Below, piece after piece: positions 34,826 through 43,423 of a stretch of DNA of 64,000 bases. The stretch's first letter is position 1, and every line of letters begins with the position of its first letter. Under the pieces are notes generated by a model. The model saw only the letters and a program-made list of their open reading frames with translations, searched no databases and was not told the DNA's origin. The position numbers and the translations under genes were made by a program. Source of the DNA: GCA-2720975 sp964469565 (GTDB lineage Bacteria; Planctomycetota; UBA1135; GCA-002686595); the NCBI GenBank assembly GCA_964469565.1, contig CAYXZD010000014.1:1-64000 (forward strand), read 5' to 3'.

Positions 34826-35212
34826 CTAGCCGTCGACACTTGAATGCAAGGCAATGCGATTGCCCTCACTGTCGAGAATCACGGCCCGAAACCCGTGGGG
34901 GCCGATGGCATGTGTGTCCTCCACGACGAGCCCCTTGTGCTCTATCGCCAACGCCACTGCTTCACGAATGCGCCCCTCCGCGTTGAGGTAGACGAGAAGG
35001 CCGTTGGTGGACGAAACCTGCTCGGGTTGGACGACGAGGCAGCCTCCGTTTCCATCCTTGTGCTCCAAGACTCCCATGCGGAACCCCTCAGCCTCAGCCT
35101 TGTGGACTTCGATGCTCAATACCGCAGAGTAGAAGGCGCAGGCCCGGTCGAGGTCTTGGACGGGAATGTCGAACCAGACGGCTCGATTGTGGGCGGAATT
35201 GAGGTCGGACAT
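34826..35212 (-). CDS. VOC (glyoxalase/bleomycin-resistance-like) family protein
   Basis: 128 aa from ATG 35212 (MSDLNSAHNRAVWFDIPV). The upstream open frame to 35551 overlaps the divergent SDR gene and is not family-like. The VOC beta-alpha-beta-beta-beta pattern is clear: VWFDIPVQDLDRACAFYSAVLS, then YLNAEGRIREAV and FRAVILDSEGNRIALHS. Such proteins are metal-dependent or binding proteins of varied function. It is divergent from the catabolic operon across 136 bp, so it may share regulation with it. Confidence 0.87.
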   Translation of the reverse strand: MSDLNSAHNRAVWFDIPVQDLDRACAFYSAVLSIEVHKAEAEGFRMGVLEHKDGNGGCLVVQPEQVSSTNGLLVYLNAEGRIREAVALAIEHKGLVVEDTHAIGPHGFRAVILDSEGNRIALHSSVDG

Positions 35213-35348
35213 GACTGGAGCGGGGTAGGGGGGTGGCAGGACGGGTGCTTGATCGAAGCAGAGTATGCCATCCTGATCGTGAGCAGGGGGGGCGTTCTGC
35301 AGACCTTGGGGTGTGCTGTCCGGATCTGTGTTCGCTATGGTGTGCCCC

Positions 35349-36176
35349 ATGGCGGAGCAACTGACAGCCCTTGTGACCGGTGGTGGCAGCGGGATTGGAG
35401 CCGCAACTTGCCACGCCCTCGCTCGGGCCGGTGCGCACATTCTTGTCGCCGGCCGAAATGTGGAGCGCCTTGAGAAGACCGCGGCAGACATCCGATCAGC
35501 AGGCGGTGAAGCCCATGCCCTTGTGATGGACGTGAGCGAGCCCGCGTCCATTCAGGGCGCTGTCCAGCAGGCAACTAGCCTGGCCGGCCCGGTCAAATGG
35601 CTTGTGGCTAATGCGGGTGTTGCTCTGAGCGCACCTTTGGATGCCGCCAATGCTGATGAGTTGGCGCAGCGTCAAATGGACGTGAATTTCCACGGAGCTC
35701 GGCGAGTGATCGAGGCATTCATAGGAGGCATGATTGGGGGGGGTGAGGGGCAAGTGGCCGTGGTCGCCTCGTCGGCAGCATTACAGGGCTATGCCTATGT
35801 GAGCGGCTATGCGGCATCCAAGCACGCCCTTTTGGGGTATGCGCGCTGTATGGCGCTCGAACTCAACCGCAAGAACGTTGGAGTTCATGCGGTGTGTCCT
35901 CACTATGTGGACACGCCCATGACTGCTGCCAGTATCGACCGCATCATGGAGAAAACCGGTCGCAGTTCCGAAGAGGCCCGTTGGCTTCTGTCGGAAATGA
36001 ACCCCGGTGGCAAACTTGTTCAGCCAGATGAAGTTGGCAATGTGATCGTTGAATTGATGCAGGGCTCCCACACAGGAGAGGTCATTGAGCTGACCGGCTC
36101 GGAGCGCAGAGTGATTGAACCAGGGAGTCCTCTAGGTGCTGCTCCCCCTCAAGGAGAAACCAACCATGCGAATTGA
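35349..36176 (+). CDS. Short-chain dehydrogenase/reductase
   Basis: 275 aa from ATG 35349 (MAEQLTALVTGGG). The cofactor motif is TGGGSGIG, NAG is in VANAGVAL, and the catalytic Ser and YxxxK are visible (ASSAAL, YAASK). It oxidises or reduces a hydroxyl/keto group with NAD(P). It is the first of seven genes on the plus strand and overlaps the next by 11 nt. In anthraniloyl-CoA clusters an SDR acts in the beta-oxidation-like steps; that role is inferred here from neighbours. Confidence 0.92.
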   Translation: MAEQLTALVTGGGSGIGAATCHALARAGAHILVAGRNVERLEKTAADIRSAGGEAHALVMDVSEPASIQGAVQQATSLAGPVKWLVANAGVALSAPLDAANADELAQRQMDVNFHGARRVIEAFIGGMIGGGEGQVAVVASSAALQGYAYVSGYAASKHALLGYARCMALELNRKNVGVHAVCPHYVDTPMTAASIDRIMEKTGRSSEEARWLLSEMNPGGKLVQPDEVGNVIVELMQGSHTGEVIELTGSERRVIEPGSPLGAAPPQGETNHAN

Positions 36177-36591
36177 CGTGATTCAGCCCCCGGAATGGGC
36201 CAAGCCCAAGGGGTATTCCAATGGCATGCTCGTGAGTGGGCCAACGCGGCTACTCTTTGTGGCAGGTCAAGTGGCCTGGGATGAGCAGGAACAGATTGTG
36301 GGTGAAGGTGACTTTGCAGCTCAGTTCGAACAGGCTCTCAAGAACGTGGTTGCTGTGGTGACTGAAGCGGGGGGCCTGCCCGAGCACATTGTGCGAATGA
36401 CAATCTATCTGACCGACTGCGATGCATACCTCGCTGCACAAAAAGCCATCGGCGCGGCGTACCGTTCCCTCATGGGCAAACACTTTCCAGTCATGTCGGC
36501 TGTGGGTGTGGCGGCATTGATTGAGCCCGGTGCCATGTTGGAAATCGAGGTCACCGCTGCTTTGCCCGATCCCCTAGGAGGACCTCAATGA
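36166..36591 (+). CDS. RidA family protein (enamine/imine deaminase-like)
   Basis: 141 aa from ATG 36166, preceded by AAGGAG at a good distance, so it overlaps the SDR end by 11 nt; the open frame to 36136 is discarded. RidA features include the GYSNGMLVSGPTRLLFVAGQVAWD opening and a trimer-type core. The usual catalytic arginine of RidA falls in VRMTIYLTD (Arg near 84). RidA proteins hydrolyse enamines and 2-aminoacrylate; some act as deaminases in aromatic amine pathways. In this operon it could release ammonia from an amino-acyl-CoA intermediate. Confidence 0.9.
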   Translation: MRIDVIQPPEWAKPKGYSNGMLVSGPTRLLFVAGQVAWDEQEQIVGEGDFAAQFEQALKNVVAVVTEAGGLPEHIVRMTIYLTDCDAYLAAQKAIGAAYRSLMGKHFPVMSAVGVAALIEPGAMLEIEVTAALPDPLGGPQ

Positions 36592-37412
36592 ATCCGCAGC
36601 ACTTTGATTATGAGGAACGAGCGGGCGTTGCCACGATCCGGCTGAATCGGCCTGAACGGCTCAACGCCCTCACCTTTGATTCTTATGCTGAGTTGCGTGA
36701 CACCTTCGTGGCGCTCCAAGATCGCGATAGCGTACGGAGTGTGGTGTTGACGGGGACTGGCCGGGCGTTTTGTTCGGGTGGAGATGTGAAAGACATCATT
36801 GGTCATCTGTTTGATGTGAGCGATGCTCAACTGCTTGAGTTTACGCGTATGACCTGTGATCTAATTCTCAACATGCGCCGACTGGAGAAACCTATTGTGG
36901 GCGCCCTGAATGGCACGACCTGCGGGGCGGGCGCGGTGATGGCGCTTGCTTGCGACGTTCGGGTTGCAGTGCCCGAAGCCAAAATCGCATTTTTGTTTAC
37001 CCAGGTGGGGTTGTGCGGTGCGGACATGGGGGCTGCCTGGCTGCTTCCCCGAGTGGTGGGCCTCGGAGTGGCAAGTGAGCTCCTCATGGGAGGCCAGTTT
37101 ATTAGTGCCGCGAGAGCCCACGAGGTGAGTCTGTATAACAGAGTCGTTGAGCCCGATTGTCTTGAAGTGGAGGCCTGCAATTGGGCCAGTGAGTTGGCAG
37201 CGGGGCCCAGCATGGGGCTTGCTATGACGAAGCGCATGCTCAATGCCGAGGCTCACATGAGTCTGGAGGAAGCCATGCAGACTGAGGGCTGGATCCAAGC
37301 AGAGTGCATGAAACACCCCGACTACCAGGAGTCATTCGCCGCATTCACTGAGAAGCGGCCTAAGGATTTTGTGCAAAACTGGCCGGGCCATGGACCCCAG
37401 ACTCAAGCATGA
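36588..37412 (+). CDS. Enoyl-CoA hydratase/isomerase family protein
   Basis: 274 aa, crotonase fold. It overlaps RidA by ATGA. The CoA/oxyanion-hole regions are visible in AFCSGGDVKDII and NGTTCGAGAVMALACD. The second active-site region, FTQVGLCGADMGAAWLLPRVVG, lacks the usual glutamate pattern of a classic hydratase, so the reaction may be hydration, isomerisation or ring hydrolysis of a CoA thioester. Its position between RidA and an acyl-CoA dehydrogenase indicates beta-oxidation-like processing of a cyclic or amino-substituted acyl-CoA. Confidence 0.92.
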   Translation: MNPQHFDYEERAGVATIRLNRPERLNALTFDSYAELRDTFVALQDRDSVRSVVLTGTGRAFCSGGDVKDIIGHLFDVSDAQLLEFTRMTCDLILNMRRLEKPIVGALNGTTCGAGAVMALACDVRVAVPEAKIAFLFTQVGLCGADMGAAWLLPRVVGLGVASELLMGGQFISAARAHEVSLYNRVVEPDCLEVEACNWASELAAGPSMGLAMTKRMLNAEAHMSLEEAMQTEGWIQAECMKHPDYQESFAAFTEKRPKDFVQNWPGHGPQTQA

Positions 37413-38548
37413 GTGGGCTGCGTGAGCGGGTCCGCGAGTTTGCACGGGCCGCGGAGGCTCCCTTGCTCGAGACACAAGGAGAAGATGAGGCTGCGGCGCT
37501 AGCACTCAAGCTCCTAGCTGAGGGGGACTGGCTCGACTATGCCGTGGCAGCTGTAGATGAGGAACGGCTTAGCGTCGCTGATCTGAGCGATGTTCGCTAT
37601 GAGTTGGCTCGTAGTTCGGGAATGCTCGATGTGATGTTCGCCATGCAGGGGCTGGGCACGTTTCCACTAGCCCTAGGGGGAAGTCATGCGCAACGTGAGC
37701 AGTGGTTACCCGGGGCGCGTGCGGGCGAGACGATTGCAGCATTTGTCTTGACCGAGCCGAATGCGGGCTCTGACCTGTCTGGGATTTCAACCCTGGCTCG
37801 CCGCACGGACTCAGGCTGGGTGCTCAACGGACACAAGACCTTTATCAGCAACGCTCCTCACGCGAATCTGTTCACCGTGCTCGCCCGCACTTCGGGGAGT
37901 CCCGGAGACAGGGAGGGCTTGTCCATGTTTGTGATGGGTGCTGAGCACGCAGGGCTGCGCGTGGAGGGTTTTGAGGTCATGGCGCCCCATCCCATTGGAG
38001 ACGTGCACTTCGAGGATGTAGAGATCCCCACCGACGCACTCTTGGGGGCCGAGGGGGCTGGCCTAGAATTGGCCTTAGGAACTCTGGCGCAGTTTCGCAC
38101 CTCCGTGGCAGCTGCGGCCTGCGGAATGGCACGTCGGGCCCTCGATGAGTCCCTACAACACCTGCTTCGGCGCGAGCAGTTCGGCAGGCCACTAGCGACC
38201 TTCCAGGGGCTGCGCATGGACATTGCGGAAATGGACACGCGCTTGCGCGCTGCGGAGTTACTCACTGGTGAAGCGGCAGCGGCTGTAGACGCTGGTGAAG
38301 ATTCGGCGACGGCGGTGGCTCGCGCAAAGCTCTTCGCGACGGAGTGTGCCAGTTGGATCTGTGACCGTGCCGTTCAGCATCACGGCGGCCTCGGTGTTCG
38401 GCGGGGTCAAACCGTGGAACGTCTCTATCGAGAAGTGCGTGCGCTGCGTATCTACGAAGGTACGAGCGAAGTACAAAAGCTCATTCTTGCTAAGGCTGCC
38501 TTGGAACTTGCAAAGCCGGAAGGGACTAGACCCTTGCGGGATTCCTGA
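37409..38548 (+). CDS. Acyl-CoA dehydrogenase
   Basis: 379 aa flavoprotein, ATGA overlap with the hydratase gene. It shows the FAD-binding FVLTEPNAGSDLSG and the C-terminal RALRIYEGTSEVQKLILAK with the catalytic glutamate (EGTSE). It introduces a 2,3-double bond in an acyl-CoA and passes electrons to ETF, which is not encoded here. Length is normal. A 122-bp gap follows before the [2Fe-2S] gene, the only real gap in this operon. Confidence 0.94.
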   Translation: MSGLRERVREFARAAEAPLLETQGEDEAAALALKLLAEGDWLDYAVAAVDEERLSVADLSDVRYELARSSGMLDVMFAMQGLGTFPLALGGSHAQREQWLPGARAGETIAAFVLTEPNAGSDLSGISTLARRTDSGWVLNGHKTFISNAPHANLFTVLARTSGSPGDREGLSMFVMGAEHAGLRVEGFEVMAPHPIGDVHFEDVEIPTDALLGAEGAGLELALGTLAQFRTSVAAAACGMARRALDESLQHLLRREQFGRPLATFQGLRMDIAEMDTRLRAAELLTGEAAAAVDAGEDSATAVARAKLFATECASWICDRAVQHHGGLGVRRGQTVERLYREVRALRIYEGTSEVQKLILAKAALELAKPEGTRPLRDS

Positions 38549-38670
38549 GTGGCGAGGACAATGGCTCCTCGCTGGGCAATCAAGCCCAGTGTCACCGCAA
38601 CTTTTTCACCGCACACTCTCTCCCCCCAGGAGGTCTGCGAAGACGGCGATGGCCGCCTCCGCTTGGCCCG

Positions 38671-39027
38671 ATGCCCCAGTTTCAGAGGCACATCTTCGTT
38701 TGTACTCACGAGCGCTCCCCCGGGAGAGATCGAGGGTGTTGCCATTCCAAGCACGGTCCCGAAGTAGTCAAGGCATTCAAGCGTGGACTCCATGCGGCCG
38801 GCTTGAAGCGCGTCATGCGCGCAAACAAGTCTGGCTGCCTTGACCAGTGTGCACGCGGCACGACCGTGGTCGTCTACCCTGAGGGCACTTGGTACGGGGG
38901 GGTGACGGCGGAGGACGTGGAGGAGATCATTCGCGAGCACATTGTCGGCGGTGAAATCGTAGATCGGCTCGTCATCCCTGATGATGAACTGACAGGAATT
39001 GACCCCATTTCGCAGGACCTCTCATGA
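38671..39027 (+). CDS. Thioredoxin-fold [2Fe-2S] ferredoxin-like protein
   Basis: 118 aa. The cysteine pattern VCTHER, GCC and GCLDQCARG near residues 11, 23 and 55-60, with VVYPEGTWYGGV, is that of thioredoxin-like (NuoE/Shethna-type) [2Fe-2S] proteins. It is an electron carrier. It overlaps the next gene by ATGA, so it may feed the ferritin-fold protein encoded there. Start at ATG 38671; 122 bp after the dehydrogenase. Confidence 0.87.
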   Translation: MPQFQRHIFVCTHERSPGRDRGCCHSKHGPEVVKAFKRGLHAAGLKRVMRANKSGCLDQCARGTTVVVYPEGTWYGGVTAEDVEEIIREHIVGGEIVDRLVIPDDELTGIDPISQDLS

Positions 39028-39740
39028 CGGCATTGGGAATCGAGACACCATCAACAGCCATTCTGCAGGCCCTTGTAGAGGGGCAAGCCTATCGGCAGCT
39101 CTTGGTGGGGAACATTCGCGGCCATGGAATTGGTCTGCTTCCGAATCTTGGGTGCAAGCAGCATATGTCGGCCAACCTGGAACGCAGTCTAGAGGTGATG
39201 ACCGCCATTGAAGGTGTATACACAGACCTCGGTGGGAGCGATCTGGTGAGCACCATTCGTCCGCGCATTGACCGCGTGAGCGTTCCCCAGACGCGCCACG
39301 AGCTCAGCGTCTGCCTCGCGCTATTGGATAGGGCGGAGCGGGTGGCTTCGAGCTCCCTACTGAGCTGCTCGCATGCGGGGATTGTGGATAGTGCCGAGCA
39401 GGTTTTGGGTACATTGCGCGAGGAAGCGGAGGCCCAGGCCAAGCTGTTCATTGAGGCCTGCACCCATCCAGGGCAACGGGCGAGTGCTCAGACCTACTGG
39501 AGCCGGTGGTTTGCCGTGGCGCTGCGCTCGCTCGACCGGCTGGGCCTGCGACGTGAGAATCTAGCAGCGGAATTGGGGCTCTGCTCAGCCACGGCGGCGG
39601 CAGCGGTGCGGCGCTTTGTGATCGAAGTAGAGCCTATGCGCAGCGCTTGTGGTCTGAAAATGCCTAGCCTGGATCAAATCGGGATTGAGATGCCAGAGGA
39701 CTTGCGCGGGCGGTTCACTTCGAGTGGATTGCATGCATGA
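39024..39740 (+). CDS. PaaA/PaaC-like ferritin-fold protein, iron ligands apparently lost
   Basis: 238 aa, all helical. By eye its layout follows the PaaA-type subunit of phenylacetyl-CoA epoxidase: ALVEGQAYRQLL for the first helix, LEVMTAIEGVY where PaaA has its ExxH helix, and LGTLREEAEAQAKLF where PaaA has LREExxH. The EGQ and REE glutamates survive but no ExxH remains. It may be a structural subunit, as PaaC is in PaaABC, or a relic. It overlaps its neighbours by 4 nt on both sides. The family call is tentative. Confidence 0.5.
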   Translation: MTALGIETPSTAILQALVEGQAYRQLLVGNIRGHGIGLLPNLGCKQHMSANLERSLEVMTAIEGVYTDLGGSDLVSTIRPRIDRVSVPQTRHELSVCLALLDRAERVASSSLLSCSHAGIVDSAEQVLGTLREEAEAQAKLFIEACTHPGQRASAQTYWSRWFAVALRSLDRLGLRRENLAAELGLCSATAAAAVRRFVIEVEPMRSACGLKMPSLDQIGIEMPEDLRGRFTSSGLHA

Positions 39741-40951
39741 GCCAGACTGAAATGGGCAATGAGTGGGCGCTCTCCTGGAGAGAGCGGTTTCCGATTCTGG
39801 GGGACACCACCTACTTGGTGAACCACAGTTTGGGTGCTATGCCGGCGGCTGTGCGCGAAAAACTGGAGGCCTTTGCTGACCAGTGGGCTACCCGAGGTGT
39901 GCGCTCATGGGGTGAGGGATGGTGGAGTGCGCCTTCGGATGTGGGGGATCTGCTCGCCAAGATCATGAATGCGCCCGCGGGTAGCGTGGTCATGCATCAA
40001 AACGTTTCTGTGATTGAGGGCATCGTGGCTTCAGCTCTCGATTTCACCGGCCAGCGCAATAAGGTCGTCTATACGGATCAGAATTTTCCGACCAACATGT
40101 ATGTGTGGGAGGGCTTTCGCGACCTCGGCGCTCAGATTGACGTTGTTCCCAGTGATGAGGGGGGGGTCGTGCCGACCGAGCGCTTACTGGACGCCATCGA
40201 TGAACGGACGCTGATCGTTCCCATCAGTCATGTGTGCTTCAGGAATTCATACCTGCAAGATGCCAAGGCTATTTGTGAACATGCCCGGTCGGTGGGGGCG
40301 CTGGTCTTGCTCGACACCTACCAGTCACTAGGGACCGTTCCGGTTGATGTGCAGGAGCTTGGTGTTGATATGGTCTGTGGTGGATCCGTGAAGTGGCTTT
40401 GTGGCGGCCCGGGCGCAGGCTATCTGTATGTGCGACCAAGACTGCACGAATCCCTGAAGCCGCGTATCACCGGTTGGATGGCCCATGCGGATCCGTTTGC
40501 ATTTGAAACGGGTGCTCAGCGTTACACGCAAGATGCACGGCGCTTTCTTCATGGTTCCCCTGCTGTAGCGAGTCTCTTGCAGGCTTCAGCGGGTTACGAG
40601 ATCGTGCTTGAGGCGGGCGTAGACAAGATCCGTGAGTGGTCGTTGCACCTCAATGAACAGTTGAGCCACGCCATGCGCGAGAGAGGATTCTCGATCCATG
40701 GGTGTGAGGACGCAAGCCGTCGGGGCGGCACGCTGACAATTGCTCTTCATGAGGACGAATCGGGTCCAGCGTACGTGAAGAGTTTAGAGAGGCGTGGGAT
40801 TCTTGTGGATCATCGTCCGGGGGCGGGGATTCGCGTGAGCCCCCACTTCTACACTCTGGAGGATGAGCTGCTCCAGTTTGCCGAGGCCATGGCAGACTTG
40901 CGGCAGACAAGGGGTTGGGAGGCAGATGCGACTGCGGCAGGCGTTTACTAG
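39737..40951 (+). CDS. Kynureninase-like PLP enzyme (aminotransferase class V fold)
   Basis: 404 aa, overlapping the previous gene by ATGA. It has the kynureninase-type YLVNHSLGAMP opening, VVMHQNVS for PLP phosphate, LLDTYQSLGTVPVD with the PLP-binding Asp, GGSVKWLCGGPG with the Schiff-base lysine, and GWMAHADPFAF. Kynureninase cleaves kynurenine to anthranilate and alanine. The next catabolic gene block encodes an aryl-CoA ligase, so anthranilate is a sensible product. A different class V activity such as a selenocysteine- or cysteine-type lyase is less likely given the GWMAH motif. Confidence 0.85.
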   Translation: MSQTEMGNEWALSWRERFPILGDTTYLVNHSLGAMPAAVREKLEAFADQWATRGVRSWGEGWWSAPSDVGDLLAKIMNAPAGSVVMHQNVSVIEGIVASALDFTGQRNKVVYTDQNFPTNMYVWEGFRDLGAQIDVVPSDEGGVVPTERLLDAIDERTLIVPISHVCFRNSYLQDAKAICEHARSVGALVLLDTYQSLGTVPVDVQELGVDMVCGGSVKWLCGGPGAGYLYVRPRLHESLKPRITGWMAHADPFAFETGAQRYTQDARRFLHGSPAVASLLQASAGYEIVLEAGVDKIREWSLHLNEQLSHAMRERGFSIHGCEDASRRGGTLTIALHEDESGPAYVKSLERRGILVDHRPGAGIRVSPHFYTLEDELLQFAEAMADLRQTRGWEADATAAGVY

Positions 40952-41077
40952 TGTTGAGACGCGCATCGCGGCCACACTCCGAGTGGATTGGGAAGAGTGA
41001 CTCACCATCGGGCGCTGGCGACGCGATTCCCTGTGGCTTGTTGACCTACTGAGCGGGGTAGGCGTTATCGTGGGCCT

Positions 41078-41935
41078 ATGACTAGCACCAGCCTAAGCCT
41101 GTTTGACCTCCAGCCCGGCAACACCCTCCTAGGGCGCTTCCTGTTGAAAGCCCCGTTGCGCGAGAGCGGCATTGCCACCACGTTCGAAGCTGAAGACTCG
41201 GAATCGGGCCTGACGGGGGAGCTTCAGGTCTTTCCAGGGGGTTTATTCGAGGATGCTGAACAGGGTGCGGCATTTGCCAGTTGCATGCAGGCATGGGTGG
41301 GGACGGAAGAGTCGTGTATTCAACGGATTCACTCTGCTCAAGCTCTGGATGACGGTGCCGCCTTGGTGTTTGCTGAGATTCCTAGGGGGCAAGACTTGAG
41401 ATCCATGCTCGAGGCTGAAGGCCCAGTGGAGTCTGCAAAGGTTGTGGACCTAGCTACTTCGCTTCTCAAGGGATTGTCCGCCTTGCACGGGGCAGGGCTT
41501 GTTCATGGGGACATCAAGCCGGCATCGATCTATGTGGGCGAAGAGGCTCTGCTGGTTGACGGTGGAATCACTCCAGCCATGTGGGCGGCCAAACACCTGG
41601 GAACTCGCACGGCCTTGATTGGGACGCCCTTTTATGCGCCCATTGAGCAGTTTACGGGGGACTCTCCCGATGAGCTTTCGGATCTATACAACCTGGCAAC
41701 CGTCATGTATGAGCTCTTGACCGGGGTATTGCCGTGGTCGGGTAAGGGATACATCGAGGTGTTCCAGTCCAAGATGCAGGCAGTGCCGCCGAGCATGACG
41801 TTACGTGCCCCTGAGGTGGAGGTGTCGCGGGAGCTTGAGGAGGTGGTTTCTCAGGGGTTGTTTGCTTCCCGTCGTGAACGCCATCCATCCGCTGATGTGT
41901 TCTTGCGGCGGTTGACCTCTGCGGCGATTGAGTGA
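41078..41935 (+). CDS. Ser/Thr protein kinase-like protein, probable pseudokinase
   Basis: 285 aa, consisting of a kinase fold only. The catalytic loop reads HGDIKPAS (143-150), where kinases have HRDxKPxN, so Asn is Ser. The DFG motif is DGG (161-163), with Asp kept. The beta-3 lysine of VAIK is Gln50 (GELQVF) and the glycine loop is not recognisable. IGTPFYAPIEQF and DLYNLATVMYELLTG are typical of bacterial Hanks kinases. Loss of the ATP-anchoring lysine and the Mg-binding Asn suggests a non-catalytic or atypical kinase. It is flanked by catabolic genes, with a TTGACC about 30 nt upstream. Confidence 0.85.
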   Translation: MTSTSLSLFDLQPGNTLLGRFLLKAPLRESGIATTFEAEDSESGLTGELQVFPGGLFEDAEQGAAFASCMQAWVGTEESCIQRIHSAQALDDGAALVFAEIPRGQDLRSMLEAEGPVESAKVVDLATSLLKGLSALHGAGLVHGDIKPASIYVGEEALLVDGGITPAMWAAKHLGTRTALIGTPFYAPIEQFTGDSPDELSDLYNLATVMYELLTGVLPWSGKGYIEVFQSKMQAVPPSMTLRAPEVEVSRELEEVVSQGLFASRRERHPSADVFLRRLTSAAIE

Positions 41936-42369
41936 GGGGGCGAGCGGCTGGTGGGTTATCCGGGCTAGGTTTGATTAGGCACTGGGGTGGGGAGTGCAGT
42001 CGGTGGGCATAGGGATGAATCGGCCCTACTAGGTTTGGGGATCGGTGAGCACGGGAGGCCGTGCCCCAGAGAGGTCTGGCGGGCGGGGGAGTCGCAATGG
42101 GAAGATTTTTCGGGTACGGAGTGAAACCGGCGGGTGCCACGAGGGGTCTTTTGGGGTGTTTCCCCTAGGGTGGCCGGGGGCCCGTGGTGGGGAGGGGGAA
42201 CGGGCTCAGACTGGGGCAGGGGGCCGGGCCAAGCCCGAGCAAGGCAGGGGCCTGTGCGAGACAAATGCGCCAGTGGGGGGGGCGGGCCGAGAGTCCAGCG
42301 GAGCCTAGGCTTGTCCGCCCCCAAAGCGGGATACCTTTCATCGTTGCACCTTGCGCTCAGGAAACACCG
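41936..42369. other. 434-bp G-rich intergenic region
   Basis: The plus strand is strongly G-rich from about 42040 to 42300, with several runs of G3-G6 (for example GGGGAGGGGG at 42189-42198 and GGGGCAGGGGGCC near 42213-42225). Long ORFs on both strands here have the composition expected of GC-rich non-coding DNA, so none is called. G-quadruplex formation is possible. It likely holds the promoter of the lipoprotein gene at 42370. Confidence 0.5.
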
Positions 42370-43278
42370 ATGAACAACCCAATCCACCCTGCTGCCACCG
42401 TCGGCATTCTAATCGCCTTGGCCTCCTGTGGAATGGAGGACCCTGGCTCCCTGTCAGAACCCCCGCCGCCTATCATTGAGGTGGGATTCGGACTCACGAC
42501 CTTCACCGAAGAAGAAAACGCCACCACGACTCAAGTGGAAGTTCTCCTTTCCCAAGCCTCTGGCGGGACTGTCAGCGTGGAGTTTTACGCGGGGGGCAAC
42601 GCCGCTCCGACCGAGGACTACGTTATCCTAACTCCCTCGCCCTTAGTCTTTCCCCCGGGGGTGGTTGAGATGAACGTCCTTGTCCAATTGTTCGAGGACA
42701 CACTGGGTGAACAGGACGAGGTGGTGGATCTGGCCCTGATGCTTCCGACCGGTGCAATCCTGGGGTCAACCGATTCGCATCAACTCATCATTGCTGATGA
42801 AGATGCTCAGCTGATCCTAGATGATGAGCCCAATAACAAGGTCTCGACAGCGAACACCGCCGGGCCTGTCCGTGCAGAAGAGGCGTACCAAGTCCAAGGC
42901 AACCTCAGCGCGAGTGCCCAAGAATTCGACATTTTTCAAATCAACACGCCCACGGACACGGACGTGTTCATTGAGCTTCGTGGGGTGATCCAAGTCTCGG
43001 AAATGGGTTTTTACATCCTCGATAGCACGGGGCAAATCATGTTTACCCACTCAGGTCCGGCCAATGCGTGGGTCTCGACGACCTACGAGTCTCAGGCGGG
43101 CGAGATCTTGTATGTAGCGGCCTGGGTAAAGGCCGCTGACACGGACTACGAACTCAACATTGTAGGTCTTCCCTCCACCCTCACGTCAAACGGGGGGCCA
43201 GGCACGGGGGCTGATCCAGGGTCGATCACCACTCGCAAGTATGGTCGGAATCTAGTCGAAGCCAAACTCGGTTCTTAG
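42370..43278 (+). CDS. Calx-beta / PPC-domain lipoprotein, paralogue B
   Basis: 302 aa from ATG 42370, which gives a signal peptide and lipobox (ALASC); the longer frame from 42184 would bury it. It follows the same plan as the protein at 29015-29980: a Calx-beta-like domain (about 35-140, ending LIIADEDAQ), a PPC-like domain starting DDEPNNKVSTAN, and an STLTSNGGPGTGAD tail. It is likely an extracytoplasmic structural protein. It sits between the pseudokinase and the aryl-CoA ligase without obvious metabolic link. A hairpin follows. Confidence 0.86.
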   Translation: MNNPIHPAATVGILIALASCGMEDPGSLSEPPPPIIEVGFGLTTFTEEENATTTQVEVLLSQASGGTVSVEFYAGGNAAPTEDYVILTPSPLVFPPGVVEMNVLVQLFEDTLGEQDEVVDLALMLPTGAILGSTDSHQLIIADEDAQLILDDEPNNKVSTANTAGPVRAEEAYQVQGNLSASAQEFDIFQINTPTDTDVFIELRGVIQVSEMGFYILDSTGQIMFTHSGPANAWVSTTYESQAGEILYVAAWVKAADTDYELNIVGLPSTLTSNGGPGTGADPGSITTRKYGRNLVEAKLGS

Positions 43279-43284
43279 GGCCTA

Positions 43285-43310
43285 GGAGTGCGCCGTCTTT
43301 CGCGCACTTC
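43285..43310 (+). terminator. Hairpin after Calx-beta paralogue B
   Basis: AGTGCGC (43287-43293) pairs perfectly with GCGCACT (43302-43308), extendable to 9 bp with a G-U pair, around an 8-nt loop. It starts 7 bp after the stop codon. There is no long T-tract, so this is a moderate terminator candidate. Confidence 0.45.
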
Positions 43311-43423
43311 CAGAGCAGGGCGGGGGATGACTGATCCGCAATTGCGTCGGGCGAGCACGAGGGAATGGCGCGTACTCCCAGCGTGCCCTACCCTGTGCGC
43401 GGCACCCCTCCCCCCCCCTAGCT

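Noticed and set aside
41965..42387. 140-aa minus-strand ORF and plus-strand ORFs in the G-rich gap
   Set aside because: Pro/Arg- and Gly-rich composition, no start signal and no family features; typical of GC-rich non-coding DNA.
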